A DNA stretch of 64,000 nucleotides, from the NCBI GenBank assembly GCA_049515655.1, contig JBEKTW010000010.1, positions 1-64,000 on the forward strand. Reading direction: 5' to 3'. Each line of letters starts with the position of its first letter. Position 1 is the stretch's first letter. The position numbers were made by a program, and so were the translations under genes. This stretch comes from JBEKTW01 sp049515655 (GTDB taxonomy: Bacteria > Bacteroidota > Ignavibacteria > UBA10030 > SZUA-254). Below the pieces are notes generated by a model. That model did not search any database and was not told the DNA's origin. It saw only the letters and a program-made list of their open reading frames with translations. This document shows positions 10,412 through 19,980 of the stretch, piece after piece.

Positions 10412-10805
10412 ATGTTTTCTTCACATGGCTCAACCGATTCACCATGAGTTCTCGAGCCTTTGCTTTTATACTTTCTAAAACACCGGACATTTCGGAACAC
10501 ACTTCATGATTTGTGCATCTTAGAAATTTTATTCCCAAACTCTCGATTTCTTCTTGTCGATGCTTGTCATATTCAAGCTCCTCATCGGTACAGTGTGTGG
10601 CGCCGTCGACTTCGATGGCTAGCCGGATCCTCGGGATATAGAAATCCAGCACATAAGCGCCCACACTGTATTGCCTCAGGACCCGCAGACCAAGGAAATG
10701 TTTGTTCTTCAACTGAATCCAAAGGAGGACTTCAGCTCTCGTCATGTTCCTTCGGAGTATTCTTCTCTTTTCTTTTTCGGAAAGTCTGTTGTAGATTCTT
10801 GTCAT
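10410..10805 (-). CDS. DUF559-domain protein (PD-(D/E)XK/Vsr-like nuclease fold)
   Basis: The 131-residue product has the DUF559 hallmarks. There is an N-terminal LRRNMTRAEVLLWIQLK helix, then FLGLRVLRQYSVGAYVLDFYIPRIRLAIEVDGATH, which carries the D...E-x-D-G catalytic-type residues, and a basic tail. Such proteins resemble very-short-patch-repair endonucleases, but their function is not established. An ATG at 10826 is possible; I chose 10805, where the conserved MTRIYNRLSEKE begins. Copies of the same GC-rich repeat flank the gene on both sides, and a decayed tail of a second DUF559 gene lies just beyond the right copy. This suggests the gene and repeat spread together. Confidence 0.8.
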   Translation of the reverse strand: MTRIYNRLSEKEKRRILRRNMTRAEVLLWIQLKNKHFLGLRVLRQYSVGAYVLDFYIPRIRLAIEVDGATHCTDEELEYDKHRQEEIESLGIKFLRCTNHEVCSEMSGVLESIKAKARELMVNRLSHVKKT

Positions 10806-10824
10806 GACGCCTCCGCTGCTTTGC

Positions 10825-10890
10825 AACCCCCCCTCGATCCCCCCTTTGAATAAAGGTGGGACGACACATCGCAGGTACGACAGGGGGGTT
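10825..10890. repeat. AACCCCCC...GGGGGGTT palindromic element, copy 2
   Basis: This unit differs from copy 1 at only a few positions (one extra C, AGGTGGG for AGGGGGG, GGTACG for GGCACG). It lies in the same orientation and right before the 5' end of the DUF559 gene. With copy 1 it makes a 480-bp direct-repeat arrangement enclosing the gene. Confidence 0.85.
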
Positions 10891-10960
10891 ATGTACTTTT
10901 CATGTGGATCGGCTATTTTACGATCAGCTCTCGAGCCATTTCCTTTTTGCTTTCTATGAC
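10889..10960 (-). pseudogene. C-terminal remnant of a second DUF559 gene
   Basis: Read on the minus strand, this stretch encodes VIESKKEMARELIVK followed by a stop. It aligns residue for residue with VLESIKAKARELMVN at the end of the intact DUF559 protein. The short tail past the stop also matches. It abuts repeat copy 2 exactly as the intact gene abuts copy 1. The upstream part of this second gene is gone. Confidence 0.7.
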
Positions 10961-11012
10961 AGGAGGCCGAAGAGGAATACGTCCTTCCCCCCTGTTTCAG
11001 CTTGAGAAAATC

Positions 11013-11954
11013 CTAAAAAGAGTATTGAATCCTTGCTTCGGAGACCGGCACTAAGCCGACTGGAGTCGGCTGGATACGCATGTTCACCTCAGCGTGCAGG
11101 GCGGTATTGTGGCTCTTAGTAGTCAAGTAAGCGTCAAGGGCGCTGACAATATGGTTGATGACTGCGATGCTAACGAACGTAGCCGATATGTCGTAATAAT
11201 GATTCGCGTTCGCACGCATCGCGGCATAAACGAACATCTCCTTTGACGTGCTCTGAATGGGATTGACCTTGTTAGGAGGATCGGCCGGGTCGGAATCGTC
11301 CCATCCACGGCTGAATTGTTCATACTTGCCGATAAGTTCGTAGAATTGCTGCTGGCCCCAGTAGGGCAGCTCGTGGGTGTAACCGTTACCCACGACCGCG
11401 ATATCCCGCTCCATGCTGTTCAGCTCCTCCCAGTTCATGTTGCGATACGGCGGTCCCCCTGTGGAATCACCATTTGGAAAAATAAGCCCAAAGTAGCTCG
11501 ATTTGTCGCCCGCCAGATCCGGGTTGAGGGCGCCAAGATGGTTCATCGTCCAGAGCGCATATTGCGAGGCGTTGTAATGCTCATTTGCGAAATCCTGGAA
11601 CACGTCTGTCTGATGGTCACCCTTCTTGTCATAAATATGTGCCGTCACCCATGAGGCAACCTCGACGCCGAAGAACACGGCACCCTTGAGCTTGCTATCG
11701 CTGTACCACTCGCCCGCTCCGGGCACTGCCAGCGAGAGAAGACCGGCGATCCACGGATTCTTTTCCCCTCCGGCCGTTTCCGTCGGCGTGAGCAACTGCG
11801 GTAGGTCGGTTCTCAGGGGATGATTACCGGCGAGGTTCCTTCCACCGAAAAAATCCACCTGCGGGTTCCCGGTGAGATGAAGCGAGGGGTCATCGCCGGC
11901 GTGCGATTCCACGGCGGCGAAGATGAGAACTGCAAAAAAGATTTTCGTAGACAT
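11013..11954 (-). CDS. Exported membrane-associated protein, DUF5683-like
   Basis: The 313-residue protein has a signal peptide (about 1-20). Near 70-100 comes the segment NPWIAGLLSLAVPGAGEWY, of the P-G-x-G-x-x-Y type shared by DUF5683 and related small envelope proteins. A second hydrophobic stretch lies near 265-290. The rest is rich in Tyr, Asn and Asp. The function is unknown. I chose the ATG at 11954 over a TTG at 11957 because GGAAGGAA lies 6-7 bases upstream. It follows the peptidase MA/propeller protein by 18 bp and is probably the last gene of the operon starting at porU. Confidence 0.65.
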   Translation of the reverse strand: MSTKIFFAVLIFAAVESHAGDDPSLHLTGNPQVDFFGGRNLAGNHPLRTDLPQLLTPTETAGGEKNPWIAGLLSLAVPGAGEWYSDSKLKGAVFFGVEVASWVTAHIYDKKGDHQTDVFQDFANEHYNASQYALWTMNHLGALNPDLAGDKSSYFGLIFPNGDSTGGPPYRNMNWEELNSMERDIAVVGNGYTHELPYWGQQQFYELIGKYEQFSRGWDDSDPADPPNKVNPIQSTSKEMFVYAAMRANANHYYDISATFVSIAVINHIVSALDAYLTTKSHNTALHAEVNMRIQPTPVGLVPVSEARIQYSF

Positions 11955-11972
11955 CAAAGATTCCTTCCCTGT

Positions 11973-14900
11973 TTAGTCCAAATCAAAGCCGAACAAAACG
12001 CCAAAATGGAACTGCCATTCCTTGCCATACGTGACATTCGTGCCCACAGTGCTGATATAACGCGTAAATTGGTCAAAACCATACGTAGCGTTGAAAAATA
12101 CGCGTGTCGGAAAAGCATAATAGGAGAACGATTCGAGACGCAGCTCAACACCCGCATCTCGCTTGAACTTTTGGTCGAGGCTGGTCTCGCTCTTCCACAC
12201 GTTCCCCACATCTCCGTAGGCGGCAGCGTACAGCTTGTCGAAGTAGAGCTGCAGCACACGGAGGTCGATATGTTCCAGGACCGGGAAACGGTATGTGAGA
12301 TTGGCATACGCGAACTGATTTCCGCCGAGAGAATAGAACGGATATCCCTTCATTCCCTCGAGTCCGCCCATATAGAAGTCGAAAAAGTCGTCCACTGTCG
12401 GACCGAAGATCGTTCCACCGCGTAGCTGTGCCGAGAGCGTATGTTTCCAGCCGGGGAGCCGGTGGGATTCACGCCAGGAGAGCTCAGCGCGGTGGAAGGA
12501 TGGCTGTTGATAGAGCGGAACGAGAGTGCCGTCGGAAGAAATTGTGTAATCGCTTGTCGGATTGAATTTATTGAACTCATAATCATACTTCAAACGAATT
12601 TTCGTTCCGACGGGATTAATCTCCATGGTTCGTGAAGGCGCGATGTTCTGGAAATTCCACATCAACGAGATATCATTACCGATGAAGTACAGGTTGTCAA
12701 ATGCGGGATTGGGGGTCGCGGTTCCCGCCAGAGGATCCTGGAAGACGAAAAATCCAATGGTCGCAGTATAACGACTATGGGTAAACCGCGTCTCCAAGTC
12801 GATAAGATCACTGATGAATTTTTGACGCAGCACAACATCGAATTCGAGCAAGCTGTACGTTACCGAAACTTTTGTGGCAAGATCCGGTCTGGTCTCCGGG
12901 ACGAGCCATGCATCGTTGTTTTCCCGTGTCAGATTGTACATTTCGAACGACAATGCAGGCTCCAGGCCGAGCTGGAAGAGTCCGGGGATCTTTCCACGAT
13001 AATCGAACGTGAAGAACAGGTCACGCTCGCCGTTACGATTCATCGCGGCGCCCGCAAAAAAACCGTATCGCTCGAGGACATCGTAGGAATAGACGAACAA
13101 ACCCGGTTTAATAACATCAATCCCTTTGTTCTTGGGATTGTAATTGTCAACCCTCAAAAACGGCACAAACGACAAACTCGATGCTATCGTCTGGTATGAT
13201 GTGTCATGTTGAAGCGGCGGATGTGTGTCATCGTACGAACGCAGTGATTGCCAATCAAAGTGGCCCGTTTGGCGTATCGTGTCCTGGTCAGTACGAAGTT
13301 GGTCTGCTACCGGCAGTTGATCCCCCTTTGGGGGAGTCTGGACATACGATCCAGTGTGAGAAACAGGACGAATGCTGTCCATCATCGCGATCTTATAGCC
13401 CGTCGAGGTATACGAGGAAAAGGCAAGGCTGCCCCGGGCATTCACAGCCGGCATGAACGCACCTCCCAGAACATTCGTCAACTCAACTATTTCCTTCGTT
13501 GCTATGTCGTATTGATACAGATTGAAGATTCCGCTCTTGTCGGACGCAAAAACAATTTTGGAGCCGTCAGAGGTAAACACAGCGTTGCGCTCATCGTCGG
13601 GTGTCGCAAGGAGGAATGTAACATCACCGCCCTCCGAAGGTACCGTCGCAATATCCCGGCCATCCTTGATGGAATAATCGAACACAATGGTTTTCCCATC
13701 GGGAGACCATTTGGGGCTGTACACCTGCTCGCCGCTCTCATACTGCGTGAGCCGGCGAATACCGGTTCCGTCGGAATTCATGCGAAAGATGTTCAGCGTT
13801 CCATCTTTTCCTGCCACAAACACAATCGTTTTCCCATCGGGGGAAGCCTCGGGCGAATTCGCCCTCTGCCCGTACGTCAAGCGCAGCTCATCATCCCGGT
13901 CAATGTCATACGCATAAATATCCGAAACATTCGACCAGTGGGGATTCTTCCGCGTGGTCTTGCTGTAATAAATCTTCTTGCCGTCGGGAGACCAGGAAAC
14001 CGTGGAGCGCACTCCTTCCTTCAGCATTTTCTCCTGCTTCGTTGCCGGGTCGTAGAGATACACCGAAGAGAGTCCGAAATAATCTGCTTCTTTGTTGGAA
14101 ACGTACGCGAGCTTCCTGCCGTCGGGGGAAAATGCCGGATAAAAATTGCCGAACCCGACGTCTGCGATGATCTCGCCGGCCGCGAGAGTTTCTTTCACGT
14201 TTCGTGTGCGTTCTGCGTAATCTTTCTTCAAATATTCTTTCCATTCGTTGTATACCTCCTCCCCATCTTTTCCGATTGCGCCCTTGATGGCGCCGTCGAT
14301 TGTCGTTTCCGTCAGGGAAGCGAGGTTTTGGGATATTGCCAGGAGTTTGTCCTCGCCGTAGCGCTCGGCGATATAGTGCACGAACGCAAAACCGGCGTTG
14401 TAGGACGACTCGTTACCGAGACTCGTTTTGCCGAAGACCGACATTTCATTCCACGTCAGCAATTTGTCGTCGAGGGCATACATGCGGAGGATCATGTCGC
14501 GATGGGAGTCCCAGGAGTCGTACCCAAGTTCTTTCCGGTTATACTGTGCAACGCCTTCGGCGAACCAGCTCGGGACCGAAATGCCGGAGACAGGATAAGA
14601 AACGATGATATTCGGATAACCATAGAGGACATCGGGCCGGCGCTCGGACTCATATCCCAGCCACTGGAGATAGAAAGCCGGCAAGCGGCGACCGAACTTC
14701 ATCGCCGTCTGCATCTGTATAATGTGGGTATACTCGTGTGTGACAACATTCCTGAGCCAGTTGTGCGTCCCACGGAGGTCGAAGTCCAATGCCGAGGCCC
14801 ATATTTCAACCTTGTTGTCGAAAAAATATGCAGCTCCGTTGGAGTAGTCGTCATAGTCCTTTATGACAAAGCTCACTTTTTGATCCGGGATGTGCTGGTA

Positions 14901-15110
14901 GAGCGTCGTTACAGGTCCATAAATTTCCTCGGCGATTTTTGCAACGACTTGCGCCGTCCGCTCTGCACCATCATGGAAGTTGATGAAGAAATGCTGCGTC
15001 TCAATCGTGTGCCACTCCAACTCAGGATGGTAGTAGTCATCCTGGGCCGCCGCGATGCCTGCGAAAACAATGCACGCAGCGATCAACGCCAACGCTCGCC
15101 ATGTCTTCAT
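11973..15110 (-). CDS. Peptidase MA-like, TolB-type beta-propeller and outer-membrane barrel protein
   Basis: The 1,045-residue exported protein starts with a signal peptide (1-22). A gluzincin-type domain follows with HEYTH at about 124-128, the zinc-binding motif of peptidase MA. A WD40-like/TolB beta-propeller (about 310-590) has repeated FSPDGRKLAY and WSPDGKKIYY blades. The C-terminal third (about 640-1045) looks like a surface-antigen (BamA/D15-like) beta-barrel ending in FGVLFGFDLD with a terminal aromatic pattern. It probably sits in the outer membrane with a periplasmic or surface protease/propeller part. The substrate is unknown. It shares the strand with the T9SS genes upstream. 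Confidence 0.85.
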   Translation of the reverse strand: MKTWRALALIAACIVFAGIAAAQDDYYHPELEWHTIETQHFFINFHDGAERTAQVVAKIAEEIYGPVTTLYQHIPDQKVSFVIKDYDDYSNGAAYFFDNKVEIWASALDFDLRGTHNWLRNVVTHEYTHIIQMQTAMKFGRRLPAFYLQWLGYESERRPDVLYGYPNIIVSYPVSGISVPSWFAEGVAQYNRKELGYDSWDSHRDMILRMYALDDKLLTWNEMSVFGKTSLGNESSYNAGFAFVHYIAERYGEDKLLAISQNLASLTETTIDGAIKGAIGKDGEEVYNEWKEYLKKDYAERTRNVKETLAAGEIIADVGFGNFYPAFSPDGRKLAYVSNKEADYFGLSSVYLYDPATKQEKMLKEGVRSTVSWSPDGKKIYYSKTTRKNPHWSNVSDIYAYDIDRDDELRLTYGQRANSPEASPDGKTIVFVAGKDGTLNIFRMNSDGTGIRRLTQYESGEQVYSPKWSPDGKTIVFDYSIKDGRDIATVPSEGGDVTFLLATPDDERNAVFTSDGSKIVFASDKSGIFNLYQYDIATKEIVELTNVLGGAFMPAVNARGSLAFSSYTSTGYKIAMMDSIRPVSHTGSYVQTPPKGDQLPVADQLRTDQDTIRQTGHFDWQSLRSYDDTHPPLQHDTSYQTIASSLSFVPFLRVDNYNPKNKGIDVIKPGLFVYSYDVLERYGFFAGAAMNRNGERDLFFTFDYRGKIPGLFQLGLEPALSFEMYNLTRENNDAWLVPETRPDLATKVSVTYSLLEFDVVLRQKFISDLIDLETRFTHSRYTATIGFFVFQDPLAGTATPNPAFDNLYFIGNDISLMWNFQNIAPSRTMEINPVGTKIRLKYDYEFNKFNPTSDYTISSDGTLVPLYQQPSFHRAELSWRESHRLPGWKHTLSAQLRGGTIFGPTVDDFFDFYMGGLEGMKGYPFYSLGGNQFAYANLTYRFPVLEHIDLRVLQLYFDKLYAAAYGDVGNVWKSETSLDQKFKRDAGVELRLESFSYYAFPTRVFFNATYGFDQFTRYISTVGTNVTYGKEWQFHFGVLFGFDLD

Positions 15111-15234
15111 ACGAGGTGAGTTTCTCCCCGTGGTGCCACCCGCCGATCCAGCATGACAACCGGAAATGTGACCGGCGAAATGGTGCTCAGATTCGCCATC
15201 CCCGGGGGAGTCAAGAAAACAAGGGAGTGCAGGA

Positions 15235-18200
15235 TCACTTGATGACTGCTATTTTGATGATCGCGACGCCATGACCGCTCGTTCCCTGCGCTTCTATATG
15301 GGCGAAGTAGACACCGCTTTGAATATTCCCCACGTTCCACTCGATTTCGTTGTCCAATCCCCCCTGGCCCGGTCCGTCAAATTCCGTTACCGCCTCGCCG
15401 GCAAGGTCAAAGATCTTGATGTGGACTTTTGAATCATCACGGACATAGTAACGAATATGCGTTTTGTATCCGTGCGCTGCATCGACGGGATTAGGCCAGT
15501 TATAGGCGCGGGAACGAGGGAAGAACTCAGAAGTAGGCACGATGATCGGAAGCAAGGAATCGACGAGCCCTGAATTCCGGGCGTCGTGCATCGCCTGGGG
15601 CCAGGGCATGGAAGGTGGAACGGTCAGACCGGTTTTCAGTGTCCCTGTTCGCCATGCGTACACATGGCCGTCGTCCGACGCGACAGCGAGCCCGATATCC
15701 GTACAGCTTAGGCAAGAGCTTGGTAAATAAAATGCCGCCGGGGTCGAGCCGCTGTTCACACCGGTCAGAAGGGGAAATCCTCGAAGCATTCTGCCGGTTC
15801 CGTCGTAGGCGACGACCAACCCTTCCTGCGTCACGGCGATGATGTCGATTGCGCCGTCTCCGTTGATATCGGCAGCAATGGGGGAAGTCAGAATCGACGT
15901 GCCGGTCGGTACGGTGACCGGGAAATTATCGAGAATCGCGCCGGTTGCGTTGATCGCGAAGATTCTATTGCCGCTGAACACAACGATATCCCGTTGACCG
16001 TCGCCGTTAATGTCCGCCAGGATGGGCGAGCCGAGAATTTCACCTCCCGTAGAAACGGGAAATCCGGTCAGAGGGGAAAATGAACAAGGACTGACGAGTG
16101 AAACCTGACCGTCACGGGAGACGAGAACGATTTCCCTTCCATACCTTGCAGAAATTGTTCCGGCAATCGCCTGCGATGGCCGTATCCTCGATCCGCCCGG
16201 CACTATCACCGATGGGCTGAGTGGACATGCGAGGCCCCACATTGCCGCATAGCCGTTCGAAGTCACTGCTACATAGGAACTCGGATCATGGAACAGGCTC
16301 AAGCTCACGATATCGGAAGTATCAGCTTGGGGGATCTGCAAACTCTCGGCAATGCTCCCGTCGTAGCGAAGCAAGTACACGAAGCCACCTTTAGCGCCGA
16401 AGGCAATGAATGAATCTGAAATGACCGGAGACGTCGTAACGAATTTCGACAAATCTGTCTTGAAGGACGAATCAATTCTCTGATCATGATTCTGGTCTTT
16501 CAGATTCCACATTCCGGCGATTCCGACCCCCTGGCCGGTGGAGGGAGAAATCACATTCGTTTCGATTCCCCCGACCGCGAATTCCGTATCAGGGCCGAAG
16601 GCGCCGACAGCAATCTTCCCGGTAAACGACCCGTATGCACCGACCGCGCTCAGAATCTCGCCGCTCGAATCTCCGCCGGAGAGCGCCGGTGAGCCGTTGA
16701 TGTTCCAGGAATAGATCTTCGACTGGCCGACCTGCTGCACGGCCATCAATTCGGGTGATTTCGCAGCGGGTACGACACCAAATTTTTCGGTATTGACGGT
16801 AATCCTCCTGGCGAGACCTTCGGCATCATTATCGATCGTCAATGAGTTCGTACCGAATTGCTGGCCCGTGAACTTCGGAAATCCCGCGACGGGTTTTATG
16901 ACATCGTCTCCCACTTGAATCCTCGCCGTCATTCTCGGACCATTCGGTGAAAAACTTTTGATCGTAACATGGCTATTGGCACGACTGTTGCTCATGCTGG
17001 AAGGCGACGAAGTCGGAGTGAATGCATTCGACCGGACGCGGAGTGGGGCGATGTTGCCGGCATACCAGAAATCCAGCGGCGTCCCGACTTCACTCCCGTA
17101 TCCCGCTTCCAACAAACTGTACGACTGACCGATATCCTGTGAGCCGTCGGCCTCCATCAGGTTCACTCCCCGGTGGTCCGGGTCGGCATTGACGGTGTTC
17201 AAAGCGATGTTCGCGTCAATGACGTTTTCATCTATGTGCCAGATGAGAATGCCGCCGTCGAACCATTCCGTGTAACCGCCAGGCAAACTCCAATCAAAAT
17301 CATCGACGTTGAGAACCACACCATAGAGCGAGTCCGGGCTATATCCGTTAAACCCGACAGTATCGCGAAGCCACGTCATCGTGGACGTCACCCCATTCCT
17401 GACGACGCTGACGGTTGCTCCGTCGTTGTTCGCATCGCGGCAGCGGTTTTCGACAAGAAAATATTCCTTTTCGCTGATGAGCACCCGGCAGACGGTGTCC
17501 TCCGAAGTCGTCAGACTCACTGCCGGAAAGTTGTACAACGAGTCGCCCGAAGCAATGGTGATGGGGTCAAGCCAGCCGAGGAAATATTTCTCCCACGCGG
17601 AGGGCTCGGGGGGGAAGATGCCGCTCCAGCTGAAGATGGATTGTCCGTCCATCAAGCCAAAGCGTCCGATCCCCGAAGCGCCGGTCTTCGTGTCAAAGAG
17701 ATCCGGCAAACCCAGATGGCTGCCTACACTCGCCGCGAGCAAGCCGTTGATGCCGAGCTGGAGGACCGATTGAGGAAACGTACAGGGATTGTCGCGCGTC
17801 TCCGTTTCGGGAATGATCATCGAGCTTCTGACCGTATCTGCACCGCCATTCACGATGACTCCCCCGTACGATGGGCCAAACATCTTCCGGAGGCTCGCGA
17901 GATTGAGATAGATTGAGGGAATGTCGAAAGGTGTGGGGTCGTAGCCGGTGCAACTGGCAAGGTCGACGTCTCTTCCGATACCGGCGTGAAAGATTACAAA
18001 TGCCTGATAGTTGTGAAAGGGGATGCCGGGGGTCACGGAATCGACTGCGTGCCAAGCGTCGTTCATCAAGTATCCCAGCTCGAGGTTATCGGGACTCGTT
18101 CGCGGGGGACTGTAATGCGGCATCTGATTCGGAAGTGTGTACACGCTGTCGAGAACCGTTCCCTGGATGACGAGCTTGCCGTCGGAGACCCGGCGAAAAT

Positions 18201-18528
18201 AGTTTTCAACGAAGGTGAGATGATTCTGGAAGTACGTCCGGTTGTGCGGCGGCGGGTCGATCATGCCAGGAGTTGATGCCGAGAGGTCGAATTGCCCATT
18301 CCCCGTCGTGCGGGAGTCCTTGTCCGTTTTGAACTCGACCATTGCTGCCAGGACGTGAAGCGTCTCCGGAAATGCCTGGCCAGAGCGAAGCCTTTGGAGG
18401 GCTGATACATCCGAAGCTGTTTTCAACGAATGGTCAAATGCGGGACGAATCCGGGAGCCGGCGTATGCTGTGGCCGCCAGGAGGAATGACGCCGATAGAA
18501 TCACCGTCCAACGACTTGATATCTGCAC
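15235..18528 (-). CDS. Secreted M6-like (active-site-degenerate) protein with FG-GAP repeats and T9SS tail
   Basis: The 1,097-residue protein has a signal peptide, an M6/immune-inhibitor-A-like domain (about 55-400), FG-GAP/VCBS-type blades (about 790-1000, e.g. PILADINGDGQRDIVVFSG) and a C-terminal T9SS type A sorting domain. M6 enzymes have HExGHxxGLPDLYD. Here the aligned stretch reads ASVGSHLGLPDLFD, so both zinc ligands and the catalytic Glu are missing although the rest of the fold (GRFGLMDG, SAWEKYFLGWLDP) is kept. It may therefore be a non-catalytic binding protein. The start is a GTG with GGAG 8 bases upstream. It follows porV by 161 bp and is a likely T9SS substrate. Confidence 0.85.
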   Translation of the reverse strand: MQISSRWTVILSASFLLAATAYAGSRIRPAFDHSLKTASDVSALQRLRSGQAFPETLHVLAAMVEFKTDKDSRTTGNGQFDLSASTPGMIDPPPHNRTYFQNHLTFVENYFRRVSDGKLVIQGTVLDSVYTLPNQMPHYSPPRTSPDNLELGYLMNDAWHAVDSVTPGIPFHNYQAFVIFHAGIGRDVDLASCTGYDPTPFDIPSIYLNLASLRKMFGPSYGGVIVNGGADTVRSSMIIPETETRDNPCTFPQSVLQLGINGLLAASVGSHLGLPDLFDTKTGASGIGRFGLMDGQSIFSWSGIFPPEPSAWEKYFLGWLDPITIASGDSLYNFPAVSLTTSEDTVCRVLISEKEYFLVENRCRDANNDGATVSVVRNGVTSTMTWLRDTVGFNGYSPDSLYGVVLNVDDFDWSLPGGYTEWFDGGILIWHIDENVIDANIALNTVNADPDHRGVNLMEADGSQDIGQSYSLLEAGYGSEVGTPLDFWYAGNIAPLRVRSNAFTPTSSPSSMSNSRANSHVTIKSFSPNGPRMTARIQVGDDVIKPVAGFPKFTGQQFGTNSLTIDNDAEGLARRITVNTEKFGVVPAAKSPELMAVQQVGQSKIYSWNINGSPALSGGDSSGEILSAVGAYGSFTGKIAVGAFGPDTEFAVGGIETNVISPSTGQGVGIAGMWNLKDQNHDQRIDSSFKTDLSKFVTTSPVISDSFIAFGAKGGFVYLLRYDGSIAESLQIPQADTSDIVSLSLFHDPSSYVAVTSNGYAAMWGLACPLSPSVIVPGGSRIRPSQAIAGTISARYGREIVLVSRDGQVSLVSPCSFSPLTGFPVSTGGEILGSPILADINGDGQRDIVVFSGNRIFAINATGAILDNFPVTVPTGTSILTSPIAADINGDGAIDIIAVTQEGLVVAYDGTGRMLRGFPLLTGVNSGSTPAAFYLPSSCLSCTDIGLAVASDDGHVYAWRTGTLKTGLTVPPSMPWPQAMHDARNSGLVDSLLPIIVPTSEFFPRSRAYNWPNPVDAAHGYKTHIRYYVRDDSKVHIKIFDLAGEAVTEFDGPGQGGLDNEIEWNVGNIQSGVYFAHIEAQGTSGHGVAIIKIAVIK

Positions 18529-18689
18529 GGAAATGCTCCGATGGTTTCTAAAGAATCGCTGAATTGAGGTACGATGATGACCGCATACACCATCGCATTC
18601 GAAGGAGGATACCTATCGCACAATAGTTACCGCACTCCATCGCACCCTATGGATCTATGGGCGTGATTGTACCGCCCTGAGTACGCCGA

Positions 18690-19859
18690 CTATTGCGCAC
18701 CGCCCCACGAAATGAGGAGCGTAAAGCGAAGCGTTTCACTGAGCGGATTATTCTCTTCAATCGCGGAGAGGTAACTGAAATCAAAGCCGTAAATATCATA
18801 TCGAATGCCCGCGCCAAATGTCATGAACTTCCGGTTTCCATAGTGCGGATCTTCATAGAAATACCCCCATCGAAGAGCAATGAGCTTCGGGTTGCCATAC
18901 CAATACTCGAAACCGCCCGAGACATCGACCTTCCGCAATGCGCCATCGCCCCACGCCGTGATCAAAGATTTTGGCAGGTTATCCGGCGGCACATCCGTAA
19001 CACTAACGACATTATCATGGTTAGCATCATCCCACGTCGTATCAGAGTTGTATCTCCGTACAAGCAAGCGAGCAAAATCCATGACGAGGGTAATATTGTT
19101 GAACTCACTCTTGACAGCCTTGAAGGCAATCCCGAATCGAAGATTCGTCGGCAGCGGATCCGCCTGCGCGGCATCGATGTACGTGAGCTTCGGTCCGAGG
19201 TTGGAAAGATCGAGACCGAGACTGAGTCTATCTTCGAGGTTCAGGCCTGGGAGCTCCAACGATGTCGGTCTCCAGAGCACCGCAATATCCCCGCTGACCG
19301 TCGAGGCAATGCCTTTTCGACCCTGTCCCTGAACGTTGAAATTCGCCAACGAACTGTTGATGTACCGGAGGTTGAGACCGAAACCGACATCATTGGTCAG
19401 CTTCGTCGCATACCCGCCTGTGACAGCATACTCAAACGCCTTGAACGTACTTAACGGCTCCGGGCCGTTAGGACCGGTCTCAGTAAATTCTCCGAGATTC
19501 AAATAAATGACGCTTGCGGAAATCGTCCCGCCCAAGTTCTCCATGTAGTTGTTGTACGAGAAGTATTCGTAGAACAAATCCGAGAGATTGAATTGGGGAA
19601 GCCAGTTGGAATGTGTCAGGCTGATTTGCTGGCTTTTTTGAAACGCAAGGCCGGCAGGATTCCAGAATGCAGCGGAAGCGTCATCCGCCAGACCGCCGCC
19701 CGACTCGCCCATCGCATCATTGCGGGCGTTGGGAGCGATCAGAAGAAACGGTACCGCAGATTCTCCCTGAGCGACGACCAGCTCGGGAACACCCAGCGCC
19801 ACGAGCAACATCGTAGCGACGATTAAAGAGTAGGATCTCTTCCTTCCATCGGACATCAT
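18690..19859 (-). CDS. porV: T9SS outer-membrane protein PorV
   Basis: PorV is an outer-membrane FadL-like barrel that shuttles T9SS substrates from the translocon to the sortase PorU. The protein has a signal peptide and the conserved PorV opening FLLIAPNARNDAMGESGGG. NPAGLAFQKSQQISLTHSNWLPQ follows, and a 14-strand-type barrel makes up the rest. I start it at 19859 (389 residues; MMSDG), with GGAAGG 7 bases upstream, rather than at 19955, which would precede the signal peptide with a basic tail. It lies 121 bp downstream of porU on the same strand, the expected partnership. Confidence 0.92.
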   Translation of the reverse strand: MMSDGRKRSYSLIVATMLLVALGVPELVVAQGESAVPFLLIAPNARNDAMGESGGGLADDASAAFWNPAGLAFQKSQQISLTHSNWLPQFNLSDLFYEYFSYNNYMENLGGTISASVIYLNLGEFTETGPNGPEPLSTFKAFEYAVTGGYATKLTNDVGFGLNLRYINSSLANFNVQGQGRKGIASTVSGDIAVLWRPTSLELPGLNLEDRLSLGLDLSNLGPKLTYIDAAQADPLPTNLRFGIAFKAVKSEFNNITLVMDFARLLVRRYNSDTTWDDANHDNVVSVTDVPPDNLPKSLITAWGDGALRKVDVSGGFEYWYGNPKLIALRWGYFYEDPHYGNRKFMTFGAGIRYDIYGFDFSYLSAIEENNPLSETLRFTLLISWGGAQ

Positions 19860-19963
19860 GGTACATCCCTTCCAAAAACTGTTGATATTTGAGGATTTCT
19901 TGAACTTTCTCGATCGGGCTAACATAAATTTATAGTCTTTCAACCTGAGAAGCAACTCTCCAA

Positions 19964-19976
19964 GTCACAATGTGAC
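19964..19976. promoter_or_regulatory. GTCACAATGTGAC palindrome between porU and porV
   Basis: A perfect 6-bp inverted repeat with one central base lies 4 bp after the porU stop. A TATAAATT stretch follows at 19927-19934 on the minus strand. It could be an operator or internal promoter region for porV, but I see no strong -35 element. Confidence 0.3.
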
Positions 19977-19980
19977 ATTT

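Noticed and set aside
13248..15119. A 623-codon plus-strand open frame
   Set aside because: It lies wholly antisense to the peptidase MA/propeller gene, shows no family motif and is a codon-usage shadow.
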